Below the pieces are notes generated by a model that was given only the letters and a program-made list of their open reading frames with translations, ran no database searches and was not told the origin of the DNA. The position numbers were made by a program, and so were the translations under genes. Positions 43,401 through 50,239 of a DNA stretch of 64,000 bases are shown one piece after another. How positions within the stretch are numbered: the first letter of the stretch is position 1; each line of letters opens with the position of its first letter. Origin of the DNA: Paludibacteraceae bacterium (GTDB lineage Bacteria > Bacteroidota > Bacteroidia > Bacteroidales > Paludibacteraceae); assembly GCA_017551675.1 (NCBI GenBank), contig JAFZLC010000001.1, positions 112,175 to 176,174 on the forward strand, written 5' to 3'.

Positions 43401-43528
43401 GAGAACTGGTAAGTATCGTCCACTTTATAAGTGACGTTTTTGGGCATTAATTCATTGATGACAATAGATGCATGCGCGCACACACTCATCATGATCATCA
43501 TTAGACCAAAATAAAACTTTTTTACCAT
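40430..43528 (-). CDS. CotH-domain surface protein with T9SS sorting signal
   Basis: This is a 1032-residue secreted protein. The start at 43528 opens the signal peptide (MVKKFYFGLMMIMMSVCAHA). Domains in order: a lamin-tail domain (SIVINELMPKN...), a chitobiase-C-like domain (YYTTNGDEPTTKSNLYTGSI), a CotH kinase domain (NIRERTNKDFIWSNYGLDED; Mg-binding DTD in WRWILYDTDFGYSLYG), a second lamin-tail domain (YINEICTSNS...) and a C-terminal type-A T9SS domain (VYPNPTSDKLFVSF, ALPEGIYLLKLST). It is exported by type IX secretion and probably attached to the surface. CotH kinases phosphorylate proteins outside the cell. A lysine/aspartate-rich insert with two internal copies interrupts the kinase region. 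No T9SS machinery gene is in the window. Confidence 0.92.
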   Translation of the reverse strand: MVKKFYFGLMMIMMSVCAHASIVINELMPKNVTYKVDDTYQFSGWAELYNNGAEDVDISLYFFSDSLPMPTKWQMNKNVILKPGEYAVVYFDSNEENAPLHANFKLPAKKGCLYLSDEKGSIIDKMAYDTTYRNISYGRIVDGGDKYGYFLKATPNATNASNSVATGKTAAPQFNLTPGFYQGNQNVEISAADKSAKIYYTTNGDEPTTKSNLYTGSISISQNTPLRAIAVKEGEMSSDVTTGTYFINETVNKLPIVSIVSDSLLLYGDTLGLLVAGINGKELVRPGCNGPDRYANYWNDWDRPCNFELFDQGKTERLNQEVKIGNFGACSRTKYIKSIKVNAGKVYGAKELNYSIFSEKPNLQWKSVVLRNSGNDYGRSYLRDGFMQTLLIGQLDIDHQAYQPSMVFINGSFYGMLNIRERTNKDFIWSNYGLDEDEFYINEGKHANEPDSKYNELLILAEHIENLKSAAEKDRVNRQAKLDSINKAENPDNTKEYDQEYLEKLKSEARQDSINRQVKLDSINNQWTYDQIDRRIDINEFLNYFMAEIYYNNTDWPGGNIKCWKKKGTDAQKTDGKWRWILYDTDFGYSLYGANYSNNAMVTATGHPLFSAYIENELVKEKFLAKNCVHLATTFNPDRAKHILDSLVNNIKPDVDRYIKKISSVGKIEANFESDINSMKTFAEKRPKTLFRRIAKYFDRDTLPIRIYSDLASAKFSINEEPIKISDFNSYFFTNTNYRIKAIEPKGYRFDHWEISIGDSAYTSENIVCTGTFKGEKFKAVYVEDKNYNPSSRHLYINEICTSNSVFVDEFREQDDWFEIYNAGDSEYDLSGLYLSINKDTLGKFKIPNSSAAIIPANGYKLFWADKDPEQGPLHTNFKLPASKENTLYLSYVTVNGSDSTFVIIDSVRYTHINENESYIRMGEYYAPEWKVTGIPTPEKQNIYAVILDNPIISVGDATIKVYPNPTSDKLFVSFPWDKEISATITSITGVMLKKVSVSSNEGIDVNALPEGIYLLKLSTPNGETTVRILKK

Positions 43529-43721
43529 AACACTTAAATTAAAAAACATTTATACTTAACCTTAATAACAATTATGATTCAGTTAGAAAATCGTTGTGTG
43601 ATTTTTCTGGTGTGCAAAGTAAATAAAAAATAAGGTCATAATCAAAAATTTCAGTGAATAATATGAAGAATTCAGCCAAAATTCATCTCGAATCTTTGTG
43701 TTTGAAAATTTGAAATCTTCC

Positions 43722-43753
43722 TTTGTGAATGTTGTCGTAAAAGTGTAACTTTG
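43722..43753 (+). promoter_or_regulatory. Promoter of the sigma-54 activator/lptE/secG operon
   Basis: TTTG (43722-43725) and TAACTTTG (43746-43753) are 20 bases apart, an exact consensus match. The ATG at 43783 lies 29 bases downstream of the -7 box. Confidence 0.75.
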
Positions 43754-43782
43754 CCAGACTCTGATAAAGGGAATGATTTGCT

Positions 43783-45060
43783 ATGGTAAATAAGGATTTA
43801 CAAAGTGTCAAACAACGTTTCGGTATTATTGGTTCAGATACAATCTTGGACCATGCGATTAATGTTGCTGTTCAGGTGGCCAGTACCGACTTGTCTGTTC
43901 TCATAACGGGTGAGAGTGGAGTAGGAAAGGAACGTTTTCCTCAGATTATTCATGAGTATAGCGCCAGAAAACATTTTCCGTGTATTGCGGTGAACTGTGG
44001 TGCTATTCCTGAAGGTACAATAGATTCTGAATTGTTTGGCCATGAGAAAGGCTCTTTTACAGGTGCAATATCTGATAGAAAGGGTTATTTTGAGGTGGCA
44101 GACAAGGGAACTATCTTTTTGGATGAGGTAGGTGAACTGCCGTTGACGACGCAGGTTCGCTTGTTGCGTGTTTTGGAGACGGGTGAATTCATCAAGGTGG
44201 GTTCTTCTAAGGTTCAAAAATGTGATGTGAGAGTGGTTGCGGCAACAAATCTAGATATACCAAAAGCAATAGCAGAAGGTCGTTTCAGAGAGGATTTGTA
44301 TTATCGATTGAATTCAGTTCCTATCTCGGTCCCTCCTTTGAGAAATCGTGGAACAGATATCTATTTATTGTTCCGTAAGTTTGCTGTGGATTTTGCCGAG
44401 AAGTATCAGATGCCTCCTATTAGTTTGACAGATGAAGCTCGTCAGCTGCTGTTGCACTATCCATGGCCAGGCAATGTCAGACAACTGAAGAATATCACAG
44501 AACAAATTTCCGTGTTGGAAACCAAACGTGAAATCACCAAGGATGTCTTGTTGAATTATTTGCCTAATCAGAGGGCAAATAACTTGCCAGCATTGTCTTC
44601 TCTTTCATCTTCTGATAAATCATTCAGTAACGAGAGAGAGATTCTCTATCAAGTCCTTTTTGATATGAAGAAGGATATGAACGACTTGAAAAAGTTGGTG
44701 AACGATATTATTCAGAGTGGAAACGTGGATACTTCTCATCTCTCTGTGTCGGATATACAGACAATGCAGACTGTTTTCCCTGAGTCTTATACTCAGCCGT
44801 CGCCAAGTGTTGTATCTTCTCCTACTACTATAAATACGGGTGTGACAAGTGGTGGTTCTTCCTCTAAAATAAAGGATCAGCGTGATATCCAAGATATGGA
44901 GGAGTATGTGGAAGAAAACTTGTCGTTGGATGAGGTGGAAAAAGAGATGATCAGAAAGGCATTGGAGAGAAATAATAACAAACGTAAATACGCTGCTCAG
45001 GATTTAAATATCTCTGAGCGAACCTTATATCGAAAAATAAAAGAGTATGGGTTGGAATAA
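43783..45060 (+). CDS. Sigma-54-dependent activator (AAA+ and Fis-type HTH)
   Basis: This is a 425-residue transcription activator for sigma-54 RNA polymerase. The AAA+ domain shows Walker A GESGVGKE, the sigma-54 contact loop as GSFTGA (the usual form is GAFTGA), Walker B TIFLDEVGELP, the sensor-I region VRVVAATN and the arginine-finger region RFREDLYYRLNSVPI. The C-terminus is a Fis-like helix-turn-helix (RKYAAQDLNISERTLYRKIK). There is no receiver or sensing domain before the AAA+ part, so control must come from a partner or from expression level. It forms an operon with lptE and secG, whose start overlaps its stop. Confidence 0.93.
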   Translation: MVNKDLQSVKQRFGIIGSDTILDHAINVAVQVASTDLSVLITGESGVGKERFPQIIHEYSARKHFPCIAVNCGAIPEGTIDSELFGHEKGSFTGAISDRKGYFEVADKGTIFLDEVGELPLTTQVRLLRVLETGEFIKVGSSKVQKCDVRVVAATNLDIPKAIAEGRFREDLYYRLNSVPISVPPLRNRGTDIYLLFRKFAVDFAEKYQMPPISLTDEARQLLLHYPWPGNVRQLKNITEQISVLETKREITKDVLLNYLPNQRANNLPALSSLSSSDKSFSNEREILYQVLFDMKKDMNDLKKLVNDIIQSGNVDTSHLSVSDIQTMQTVFPESYTQPSPSVVSSPTTINTGVTSGGSSSKIKDQRDIQDMEEYVEENLSLDEVEKEMIRKALERNNNKRKYAAQDLNISERTLYRKIKEYGLE

Positions 45061-45571
45061 TAGACGCAGTTTGTTTTCATTTTTGTGTGTTGCACTGCTG
45101 ATTGTGGTGACTTCGTGTCGTATCTCATACAAATTCAATGGTTCTTCCATTGATTACACAAAGATAAAGACAATCTCCATTCAGGATTTTCCTAATAGAG
45201 CACCATTGGTATATGCTACCTTGGCAGCTGATTTCACTGAGAATTTGCGTGATGAGTTTTCATCAAAGACCAGTTTGAAATTGGTGGAGCAAGATGGTGA
45301 TTTGCAGTTGTCGGGAGAAATCTCAGGCTATAATGTTATTTCTTCTGGTGTCGATGCCTCCGGACAAGCTGCAGAGTCTCGTTTGCAGATGTCTGTGCAT
45401 GTGAAATTCGTCAATAAAGTTAATCCTTCGGAAAGCTTTGAAAGAACCTTCTCAGCCTACCAGGTCTTTTCGAATGAATACACCATCGATCAGGTGCAAG
45501 CCGAGTTGAATGAACAGTTGATGGATGATATCATTAACCAAATATTTAATGCGACTGTCGCAAACTGGTAA
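45047..45571 (+). CDS. lptE: LPS-assembly lipoprotein LptE
   Basis: This is a 174-residue lipoprotein (signal SLFSFLCVALLIVVTSC) whose mature start YKFNGSSIDYTKIKTISIQD is typical of Bacteroidota LptE. The rest keeps the LptE-like strand and helix order (LAADFTENLRDEFSSKTSLK, GDLQLSGEISGYNV, RLQMSVHVKFVN). LptE plugs the LptD barrel that places lipopolysaccharide in the outer membrane. The start overlaps the activator gene by 14 bases. Together with lptC at 34403 this gives two parts of the Lpt pathway in the window. Confidence 0.88.
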   Translation: MGWNNRRSLFSFLCVALLIVVTSCRISYKFNGSSIDYTKIKTISIQDFPNRAPLVYATLAADFTENLRDEFSSKTSLKLVEQDGDLQLSGEISGYNVISSGVDASGQAAESRLQMSVHVKFVNKVNPSESFERTFSAYQVFSNEYTIDQVQAELNEQLMDDIINQIFNATVANW

Positions 45572-45573
45572 TC

Positions 45574-46269
45574 ATGACGCAAGCGGATATTAGAGATATG
45601 ATCAATAATCCCGAGAGAATGGGAACTGACAGATTGCCTGAACTAACGGACATCTTGCAAGAGTACCCTTATTCTCAGACATTCCGTATGCTTTATTTAA
45701 AGGCATTGCATAATGTGGGGGATCTGCGATATGATACTGAATTGACGAAAACATCTCTATATGTGTTCAATCGTCGTGTCTTGTACGACCTAATTTATAA
45801 AAAGGTAAAGGTGGAAGATGTGCCAGAGTCGAAGTCGACCAGTACAAATTTTACCAATTCGATCTCTTCTCCGTCTGACGAAAACAAAAAAAATGTTAAA
45901 AACAGTGTCTTTTCGGAAGACATTTTAAGTGACTTGGAACGAAAAAAATCGATTGAGGTGCCATTGTTGAAAAAAAAATCTGATGAAAAAAGACAAAGCC
46001 TAATCGATAAATTTTTGGAGGACAGTGAGTCGAAAGATATGACGATAAGTGTAACGGAAAGCTCTAATAATCAGGATAATGAAGATAAAACTTCACAACA
46101 GGGAAATGGAGAATGTTACACAGAAACGTTGGCAAAAATTTACATCAAACAGAGAAAATTTGAGTCGGCTATAAAAATATTTCAAAAATTGTGTTTGAAA
46201 AATCCAGAAAAAAGTGTTTACTTTGCAGACCAAATCAGATTTCTAGAAAGACTGATGGAAAATTTATAA
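45574..46269 (+). CDS. TPR-like cytosolic protein
   Basis: This is a 231-residue protein without a signal peptide. An N-terminal helical part (PERMGTDRLPELTDILQEYP) is followed by a long charged linker (about 85-170, rich in K, S and E) and a final TPR motif (ETLAKIYIKQRKFESAIKIF). It sits between lptE and secG in an apparent operon and has the same place in other Bacteroidales. Its job is unknown; a scaffold for export or envelope assembly is a fair guess. Confidence 0.75.
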   Translation: MTQADIRDMINNPERMGTDRLPELTDILQEYPYSQTFRMLYLKALHNVGDLRYDTELTKTSLYVFNRRVLYDLIYKKVKVEDVPESKSTSTNFTNSISSPSDENKKNVKNSVFSEDILSDLERKKSIEVPLLKKKSDEKRQSLIDKFLEDSESKDMTISVTESSNNQDNEDKTSQQGNGECYTETLAKIYIKQRKFESAIKIFQKLCLKNPEKSVYFADQIRFLERLMENL

Positions 46270-46284
46270 ACAATTAAAAAAGAC

Positions 46285-46590
46285 ATGGTTTATACAGTAA
46301 TTACGATTATCATTGTGTTAGCTTCAATCCTTTTGATAGGTATAGTGTTAATCCAGAATTCTAAAGGTGGAGGCTTGGCATCAAGTTTTCAAGCACAAAA
46401 CCAAATCATGGGTGTGAGGAAAACAACTGATTTTATCGAGAAAGCAACTTGGGTTTTGATTATTGTGGTTGTGTTTTTAAGTATTGTGTCGGTGAAATTC
46501 TCTCATAATGAGAATACAGGTGATGAGTCGCAGGTGAAGGAGCAGGTTGAGGATATACTTCCATCAAGCACAACAACTAATCAAGAGTAA
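46285..46590 (+). CDS. secG: Preprotein translocase subunit SecG
   Basis: This 101-residue inner-membrane protein is the small helper subunit of the SecYEG channel. It has two hydrophobic helices (VITIIIVLASILLIGIVLI near 4-22, and WVLIIVVVFLSIV near 56-68) joined by the conserved cytosolic loop QNSKGGGLASSF and a G-V-R-K-T-T-D-F-I-E-K-A-T segment. The C-terminal tail is acidic. It ends the operon before a strong terminator. Confidence 0.93.
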   Translation: MVYTVITIIIVLASILLIGIVLIQNSKGGGLASSFQAQNQIMGVRKTTDFIEKATWVLIIVVVFLSIVSVKFSHNENTGDESQVKEQVEDILPSSTTTNQE

Positions 46591-46621
46591 AAAAAGAAAA
46601 AAAGTTTAAAATCCATTTATG

Positions 46622-46657
46622 AAGGTCTGAATCTTAGGATTCAGACCTTTCTTTTTT
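46622..46657 (+). terminator. Terminator after secG
   Basis: AAGGTCTGAATC and GATTCAGACCTT form a 12-bp perfect stem with a TTAG loop, followed by TCTTTTTT. Confidence 0.92.
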
Positions 46658-46842
46658 ATGATATGAGTTCTTAAATTTTGGCTCTATTGTAGAGTTTGTT
46701 TCGATAGGGTAGTGTTGCAGAAACTGCTGAAAAATGTGTTAATACATGATTCATACTAATGGATTTTAGACGGTCAATTTATAGAACCCACCTTTATTAT
46801 AAAGTAATTTGACAAATCGCATTTAATGTGGTAGATATTTTT

Positions 46843-46850
46843 TATTTTTG
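46843..46850 (+). promoter_or_regulatory. -7 box close to the TPM-domain gene start
   Basis: TATTTTTG matches the consensus and ends four bases before the GTG at 46855, so this transcript may also be leaderless. No TTTG box lies at 19-21 bases. Confidence 0.45.
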
Positions 46851-46854
46851 TGAT

Positions 46855-47733
46855 GTGAAAAATATTGTTGTATTTTTAATGTTCATGCTATCTCCCGTCA
46901 TTTCATTGTTTGCGGGGGTCTATTCTGCAGAGGATGTACCAATGGTACATTTGCAGGATAAGAATCGTTATGTGTGCAACCCAGATAACATATTGAGTTC
47001 AGATTCTGTATACGTTATGGATACCATGTTGGCTAATCTAGAGGCAACAACGGGTATTGAGGTGGTCGTGGTGGCTGTAGAACAGGTGAAGAATGGTGAT
47101 TGTTATGATTTCGCATTTAATATAGGTAACGGACAGGGCGTAGGAAAAAAGAAGATTAATAATGGTTTGGTGATTGTCTTGTCGACGAAGGATCGATGCG
47201 TTCAGTTTGTTACAGGTTACGGCTTGGAAGAGTTTTTGCCAGATGCGATTTGTAAAAGGATACAGGTGCAATCCATGAATGATGCTTTTGCGGAAGGACG
47301 TTGGTCAGATGGTATGACTGCGGGGGTTAGACGCGTTTGTGGTGTCCTCACAGGTACTATGGATGCTGAGCTGGAAGAAGAGGGTCTTATGGATTATCTG
47401 CCTACGCTCATTTTTGTGATTGTGTTGATTGCATTCCTGATGTGGATGGAACGTAGAAAAAGGAAATGTCCGGTATGTGGAAAATATACATATAACCAAA
47501 CACATAGTAAGGTGATAAAACGTTCTGGTAGATACATTGACCGATTAATAACATATGAATGCTTAAATTGTGGATACAAAACGAATAAGAAAGTCCATCA
47601 ATATAAAGACTCAGATTATAGTGGAGGATTCGGCGGCGGATATGGCGGATTCGGTGGATCTCATGGCGGATTCAGTGGTGGATCGTTCGGCGGTGGTTCG
47701 TTTGGAGGCGGTGGCGCAGGTTCTCGTTTCTGA
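46855..47733 (+). CDS. TPM-domain membrane protein (YgcG-like)
   Basis: This is a 292-residue protein. The GTG at 46855 is chosen because the frame upstream of it contains the promoter box. A signal peptide (VVFLMFMLSPVISLFAG) is followed by the TPM domain (ILSSDSVYVMDTMLANLEAT, TGIEVVVVAVEQVK, NNGLVIVLSTKDRCVQFVTG). A transmembrane helix lies near 190-210 (PTLIFVIVLIAFLMW), then a zinc-ribbon-like CPVCGKYTY...CLNCGYK region, and a glycine-rich tail (GGFGGGYGGFGG...GSRF). This family usually stands next to lemA, as here. Confidence 0.88.
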   Translation: MKNIVVFLMFMLSPVISLFAGVYSAEDVPMVHLQDKNRYVCNPDNILSSDSVYVMDTMLANLEATTGIEVVVVAVEQVKNGDCYDFAFNIGNGQGVGKKKINNGLVIVLSTKDRCVQFVTGYGLEEFLPDAICKRIQVQSMNDAFAEGRWSDGMTAGVRRVCGVLTGTMDAELEEEGLMDYLPTLIFVIVLIAFLMWMERRKRKCPVCGKYTYNQTHSKVIKRSGRYIDRLITYECLNCGYKTNKKVHQYKDSDYSGGFGGGYGGFGGSHGGFSGGSFGGGSFGGGGAGSRF

Positions 47734-47793
47734 CGGTTCTTTGTCGGTGTTATGATAGAAAAATATAAAACAATAATATAAATAAAGAAGATT

Positions 47794-48375
47794 ATGAGTA
47801 AAACAGGAATTATTTTAATTGGTGTGCTGGCAGTTATTGCCATTTACCTTTTCTCCGCCTATAATTCTTTGGTAACGAAAGATGAGGGCGTGACTGCTGA
47901 GTGGCAAAATGTAGAGGCTGCTTACCAACGTAGAGCTGATCTAATCCCTAATTTGGTGGAGACTGTTAAAGGATACGCAAAACACGAGTCTACAACATTG
48001 AAGGAGGTAATTGAGGCAAGAGCAAATGCTACATCCATAAAGATCGATCCTAGCAATGTTACTCCAGAGCAATTGGCAGAGTATATGAAAGCTCAAAATG
48101 GAGTTTCTAGTGCATTGAGTAGATTGATTGCTGTAGCTGAGAGTTATCCAGATTTGAAGGCTAATCAAAACTTCTTGGAGTTGCAATCTCAGTTGGAAGG
48201 TACAGAGAATCGCATTGCTGTGGCTCGTAAGAACTATAATGATGTGGCAAAGGATTTTAATTCTGCTATTCGTCGTGTTCCTAACAATATCATTGCATCT
48301 TTCGCAGGATTGGAAAAACATGCATACTTTGAGGCTGAAGAAGGTGCAGAAAAAGCTCCTAAAGTTCAGTTCTAG
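47794..48375 (+). CDS. lemA: LemA family protein
   Basis: This is a 193-residue inner-membrane protein with an N-terminal anchor (GIILIGVLAVIAIYLFSAYN) and an all-helical body: EGVTAEWQNVEAAYQRRADL IPNLVETVKGY contains the family signature (split here for length), LKEVIEARANATSI, LQSQLEGTENRIAVARKNYN and FNSAIRRVPNNIIASFAG. The role of LemA is unclear; it often pairs with TPM-domain proteins, as it does here. A bidirectional terminator follows. Confidence 0.93.
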   Translation: MSKTGIILIGVLAVIAIYLFSAYNSLVTKDEGVTAEWQNVEAAYQRRADLIPNLVETVKGYAKHESTTLKEVIEARANATSIKIDPSNVTPEQLAEYMKAQNGVSSALSRLIAVAESYPDLKANQNFLELQSQLEGTENRIAVARKNYNDVAKDFNSAIRRVPNNIIASFAGLEKHAYFEAEEGAEKAPKVQF

Positions 48376-48400
48376 TCTATTCAATCAGTATAGAGAATAC

Positions 48401-48433
48401 AAAAAAGGTGGATGATTCATCCACCTTTTTTCA
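48401..48433. terminator. Bidirectional terminator between lemA and the deaminase gene
   Basis: AAAAAAGGTGGATGA and TCATCCACCTTTTTT fold into a stem of about 14 bp with a minimal loop, with A and T runs on both sides, between convergent genes. Confidence 0.9.
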
Positions 48434-48471
48434 TATCTATAGGAAGTGTCTGTTTGTAGGACCCTTCTTTT

Positions 48472-48942
48472 TTAATATTCAATTTTGTCGCTTTTGTTTT
48501 CCCACATCTCGAAAGCTTCTAACGCTTCTTCTCGCATCAATTGCTCGCGAGGCATCGATCTCTTCTTCGGATTCTTATCCAGCTCTTCGTAGATGAAATG
48601 ATCGTCAAATCCAATCTTCTTCGCATCCTCTTTCTGATTGGCGTAATAATAGCGATCTATATGTGCCCAATACATAGCAGACAGACACATGGGACAAGGT
48701 TCACAAGATGCATACAACTCACAACCAGACAAATCGAAAGTCTTCAGTTTTTTGCAAGCCTTGCGAATGGCCATCACTTCAGCATGTGCTGTTGGGTCAT
48801 TGTTGATTGTCACTTTGTTGTTGGAACTTGCAATGATTTCTCCGTCCTTCACGATGACTGCTCCGAACGGTCCGCCATTGTTTAAAACGCTTCTCTTCGA
48901 AATCGCAATGGCTTTTTTCATAAAATATTTTTTTTCATTCAT
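48472..48942 (-). CDS. guaD: Guanine deaminase-like nucleoside deaminase
   Basis: This is a 156-residue zinc deaminase. The ATG at 48942 is chosen because it gives the normal family length; earlier starts would lie deep in the upstream gene. It carries NNGGPFGAVIVKDGEIIA, the proton-shuttle and zinc ligand HAE in NDPTAHAEVMAIRKACK, and SCEPCPMCLSAMYWAHIDRY (PCxxC). The later FDDHFIYEELDK and the C-terminal end match Bacillus GuaD (guanine to xanthine) rather than tRNA deaminase TadA. The start overlaps the upstream gene's stop by eight bases. Confidence 0.85.
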   Translation of the reverse strand: MNEKKYFMKKAIAISKRSVLNNGGPFGAVIVKDGEIIASSNNKVTINNDPTAHAEVMAIRKACKKLKTFDLSGCELYASCEPCPMCLSAMYWAHIDRYYYANQKEDAKKIGFDDHFIYEELDKNPKKRSMPREQLMREEALEAFEMWENKSDKIEY

Positions 48943-50206
48943 CTGCTTCATCTGTTTCAGCGTTAGGAGAAATAGAATTGTTGGATTTGTATTTTCCAGC
49001 TTTCGTGTTTTCTGCAATCTTACTGAGTGATTCAATTGTATAATTGACATCATCCATTGTATGAAGTGGAGTAGGGATGAGACGAATCATAACCTTTCCC
49101 TCTTCAATATATGGATACAGAATATTCACACAGAATATACCGAAGTTCTCTCTTAAATCCATCATCATGTGTACCGCCTCCTGGATGTTTTCCATCTCCA
49201 TGTATACTGGGGTGACGGCAGATGATGTTTTACCAATGTTCAGACCCGCTTTCCTCAACCCCTTTTGAAGTGCCTCTGTGATTGTATTAAGTTTTTTCAG
49301 TTGCTCAGGATGGTTGATGATGTAGTCTAATCTATTGATGGCACTTGCAGTGATGGCGGAAGGTAGCGCTTCTGAGAAAGTTTGTGATCTCATGTTGTAT
49401 CGCAGATAGTTGATCAAGTCTTCGCTTCCTGCCACGAAACCACCGGTGATGCTCATAGCCTTTCCGAATGTGCCTACTAACAAATCAAGTTTGTCCTGCA
49501 CTCCAAAATGATCAGCCACACCAATTCTGTTAGGACCCACAGTGCCAAATCCGTGAGCATCTTCCACAATCAGAAGGAAATCATATTTTTCTTTTAAAGC
49601 AACGATCTTGTCTATGGGAGCAAACTCGCCTGTTACACCGATGACGCCTTCTGTAACAAACAAGACGCCACCATCTTTCTCCTTTGCCGTCTCACAAGCT
49701 TTCTTAACCTGCTCTTCAATGGCATCTATGTCATTTTTGTAGTATATAAAGCGACGGTTGGAGTGCAGACGTATACCATCTTGTATGCTAGAATGAACGT
49801 CATAACTATACACGACAGTATCATTTTTGCAGCATAGAGAGTCGATGATTGATATCATTCCTTGATAGAAGGAGTTGAGCACAAAGCAATCCTCCATTTT
49901 GACAAATTCAGCGATTTTGCTTTCTAATGCTTCGTGTAGTGAGGTCTGTCCTGTCATTAGTCGAGAACCCATTGGATTGGAGAATCCGTATTGAGTGACC
50001 AGTTCAGTCTCCTTTGCCTTTATTTCTGGATTGCTAGCAAGCCCATAATAATTATTCATGCTCCAATTCAGAACATCTTTTCCTCTAAAGGTCATGTGAG
50101 GGCCAATCTCTCCTTCTAGTTTGGGGAACATAAAATAGCCGTGTGCTAATTTGCTCCACTGACCTAATACTCCAAGATTATTAAGTACTCTTTCTCGAAT
50201 TTCCAT
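48935..50206 (-). CDS. Alpha-oxoamine synthase (PLP-dependent acyltransferase)
   Basis: This is a 423-residue PLP enzyme of the group that includes KBL, BioF, ALAS and serine palmitoyltransferase, which join an acyl thioester to an amino acid with loss of CO2. It shows NYYGLASNPEIKAKETELVT, GFSNPMGSRLMTGQTSLHEA, VEDAHGFGTVGPNRIG, and TFGKAMSITGGFVAG with the PLP lysine. The C-terminal domain is complete. The N-terminus (LGQWSKLAHGYFMFPKLEGE) is different from BioF. Bacteroidota use such enzymes for sphingolipids or sulfonolipids, so a lipid-making role is possible, but the substrate cannot be told from sequence. It ends in an Asn/Ser/acidic tail. Confidence 0.82.
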   Translation of the reverse strand: MEIRERVLNNLGVLGQWSKLAHGYFMFPKLEGEIGPHMTFRGKDVLNWSMNNYYGLASNPEIKAKETELVTQYGFSNPMGSRLMTGQTSLHEALESKIAEFVKMEDCFVLNSFYQGMISIIDSLCCKNDTVVYSYDVHSSIQDGIRLHSNRRFIYYKNDIDAIEEQVKKACETAKEKDGGVLFVTEGVIGVTGEFAPIDKIVALKEKYDFLLIVEDAHGFGTVGPNRIGVADHFGVQDKLDLLVGTFGKAMSITGGFVAGSEDLINYLRYNMRSQTFSEALPSAITASAINRLDYIINHPEQLKKLNTITEALQKGLRKAGLNIGKTSSAVTPVYMEMENIQEAVHMMMDLRENFGIFCVNILYPYIEEGKVMIRLIPTPLHTMDDVNYTIESLSKIAENTKAGKYKSNNSISPNAETDEADE

Positions 50207-50239
50207 TTCTAATTTATATTGTTAGATAGATTTGTCGGA

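Noticed and set aside
43600..43640. Promoter for the CotH gene on the minus strand (TTACTTTG)
   Set aside because: The box lacks the conserved TA at its start, and no TTTG box is correctly spaced, so it was not listed.
47661..47843. Minus-strand proline-rich frame
   Set aside because: It is the antisense of the glycine-rich tail of the TPM-domain protein.
48943..49053. Earlier start for the guaD-like gene
   Set aside because: It would add 37 residues lying entirely within the upstream gene's coding region, and family length agrees with the ATG at 48942.
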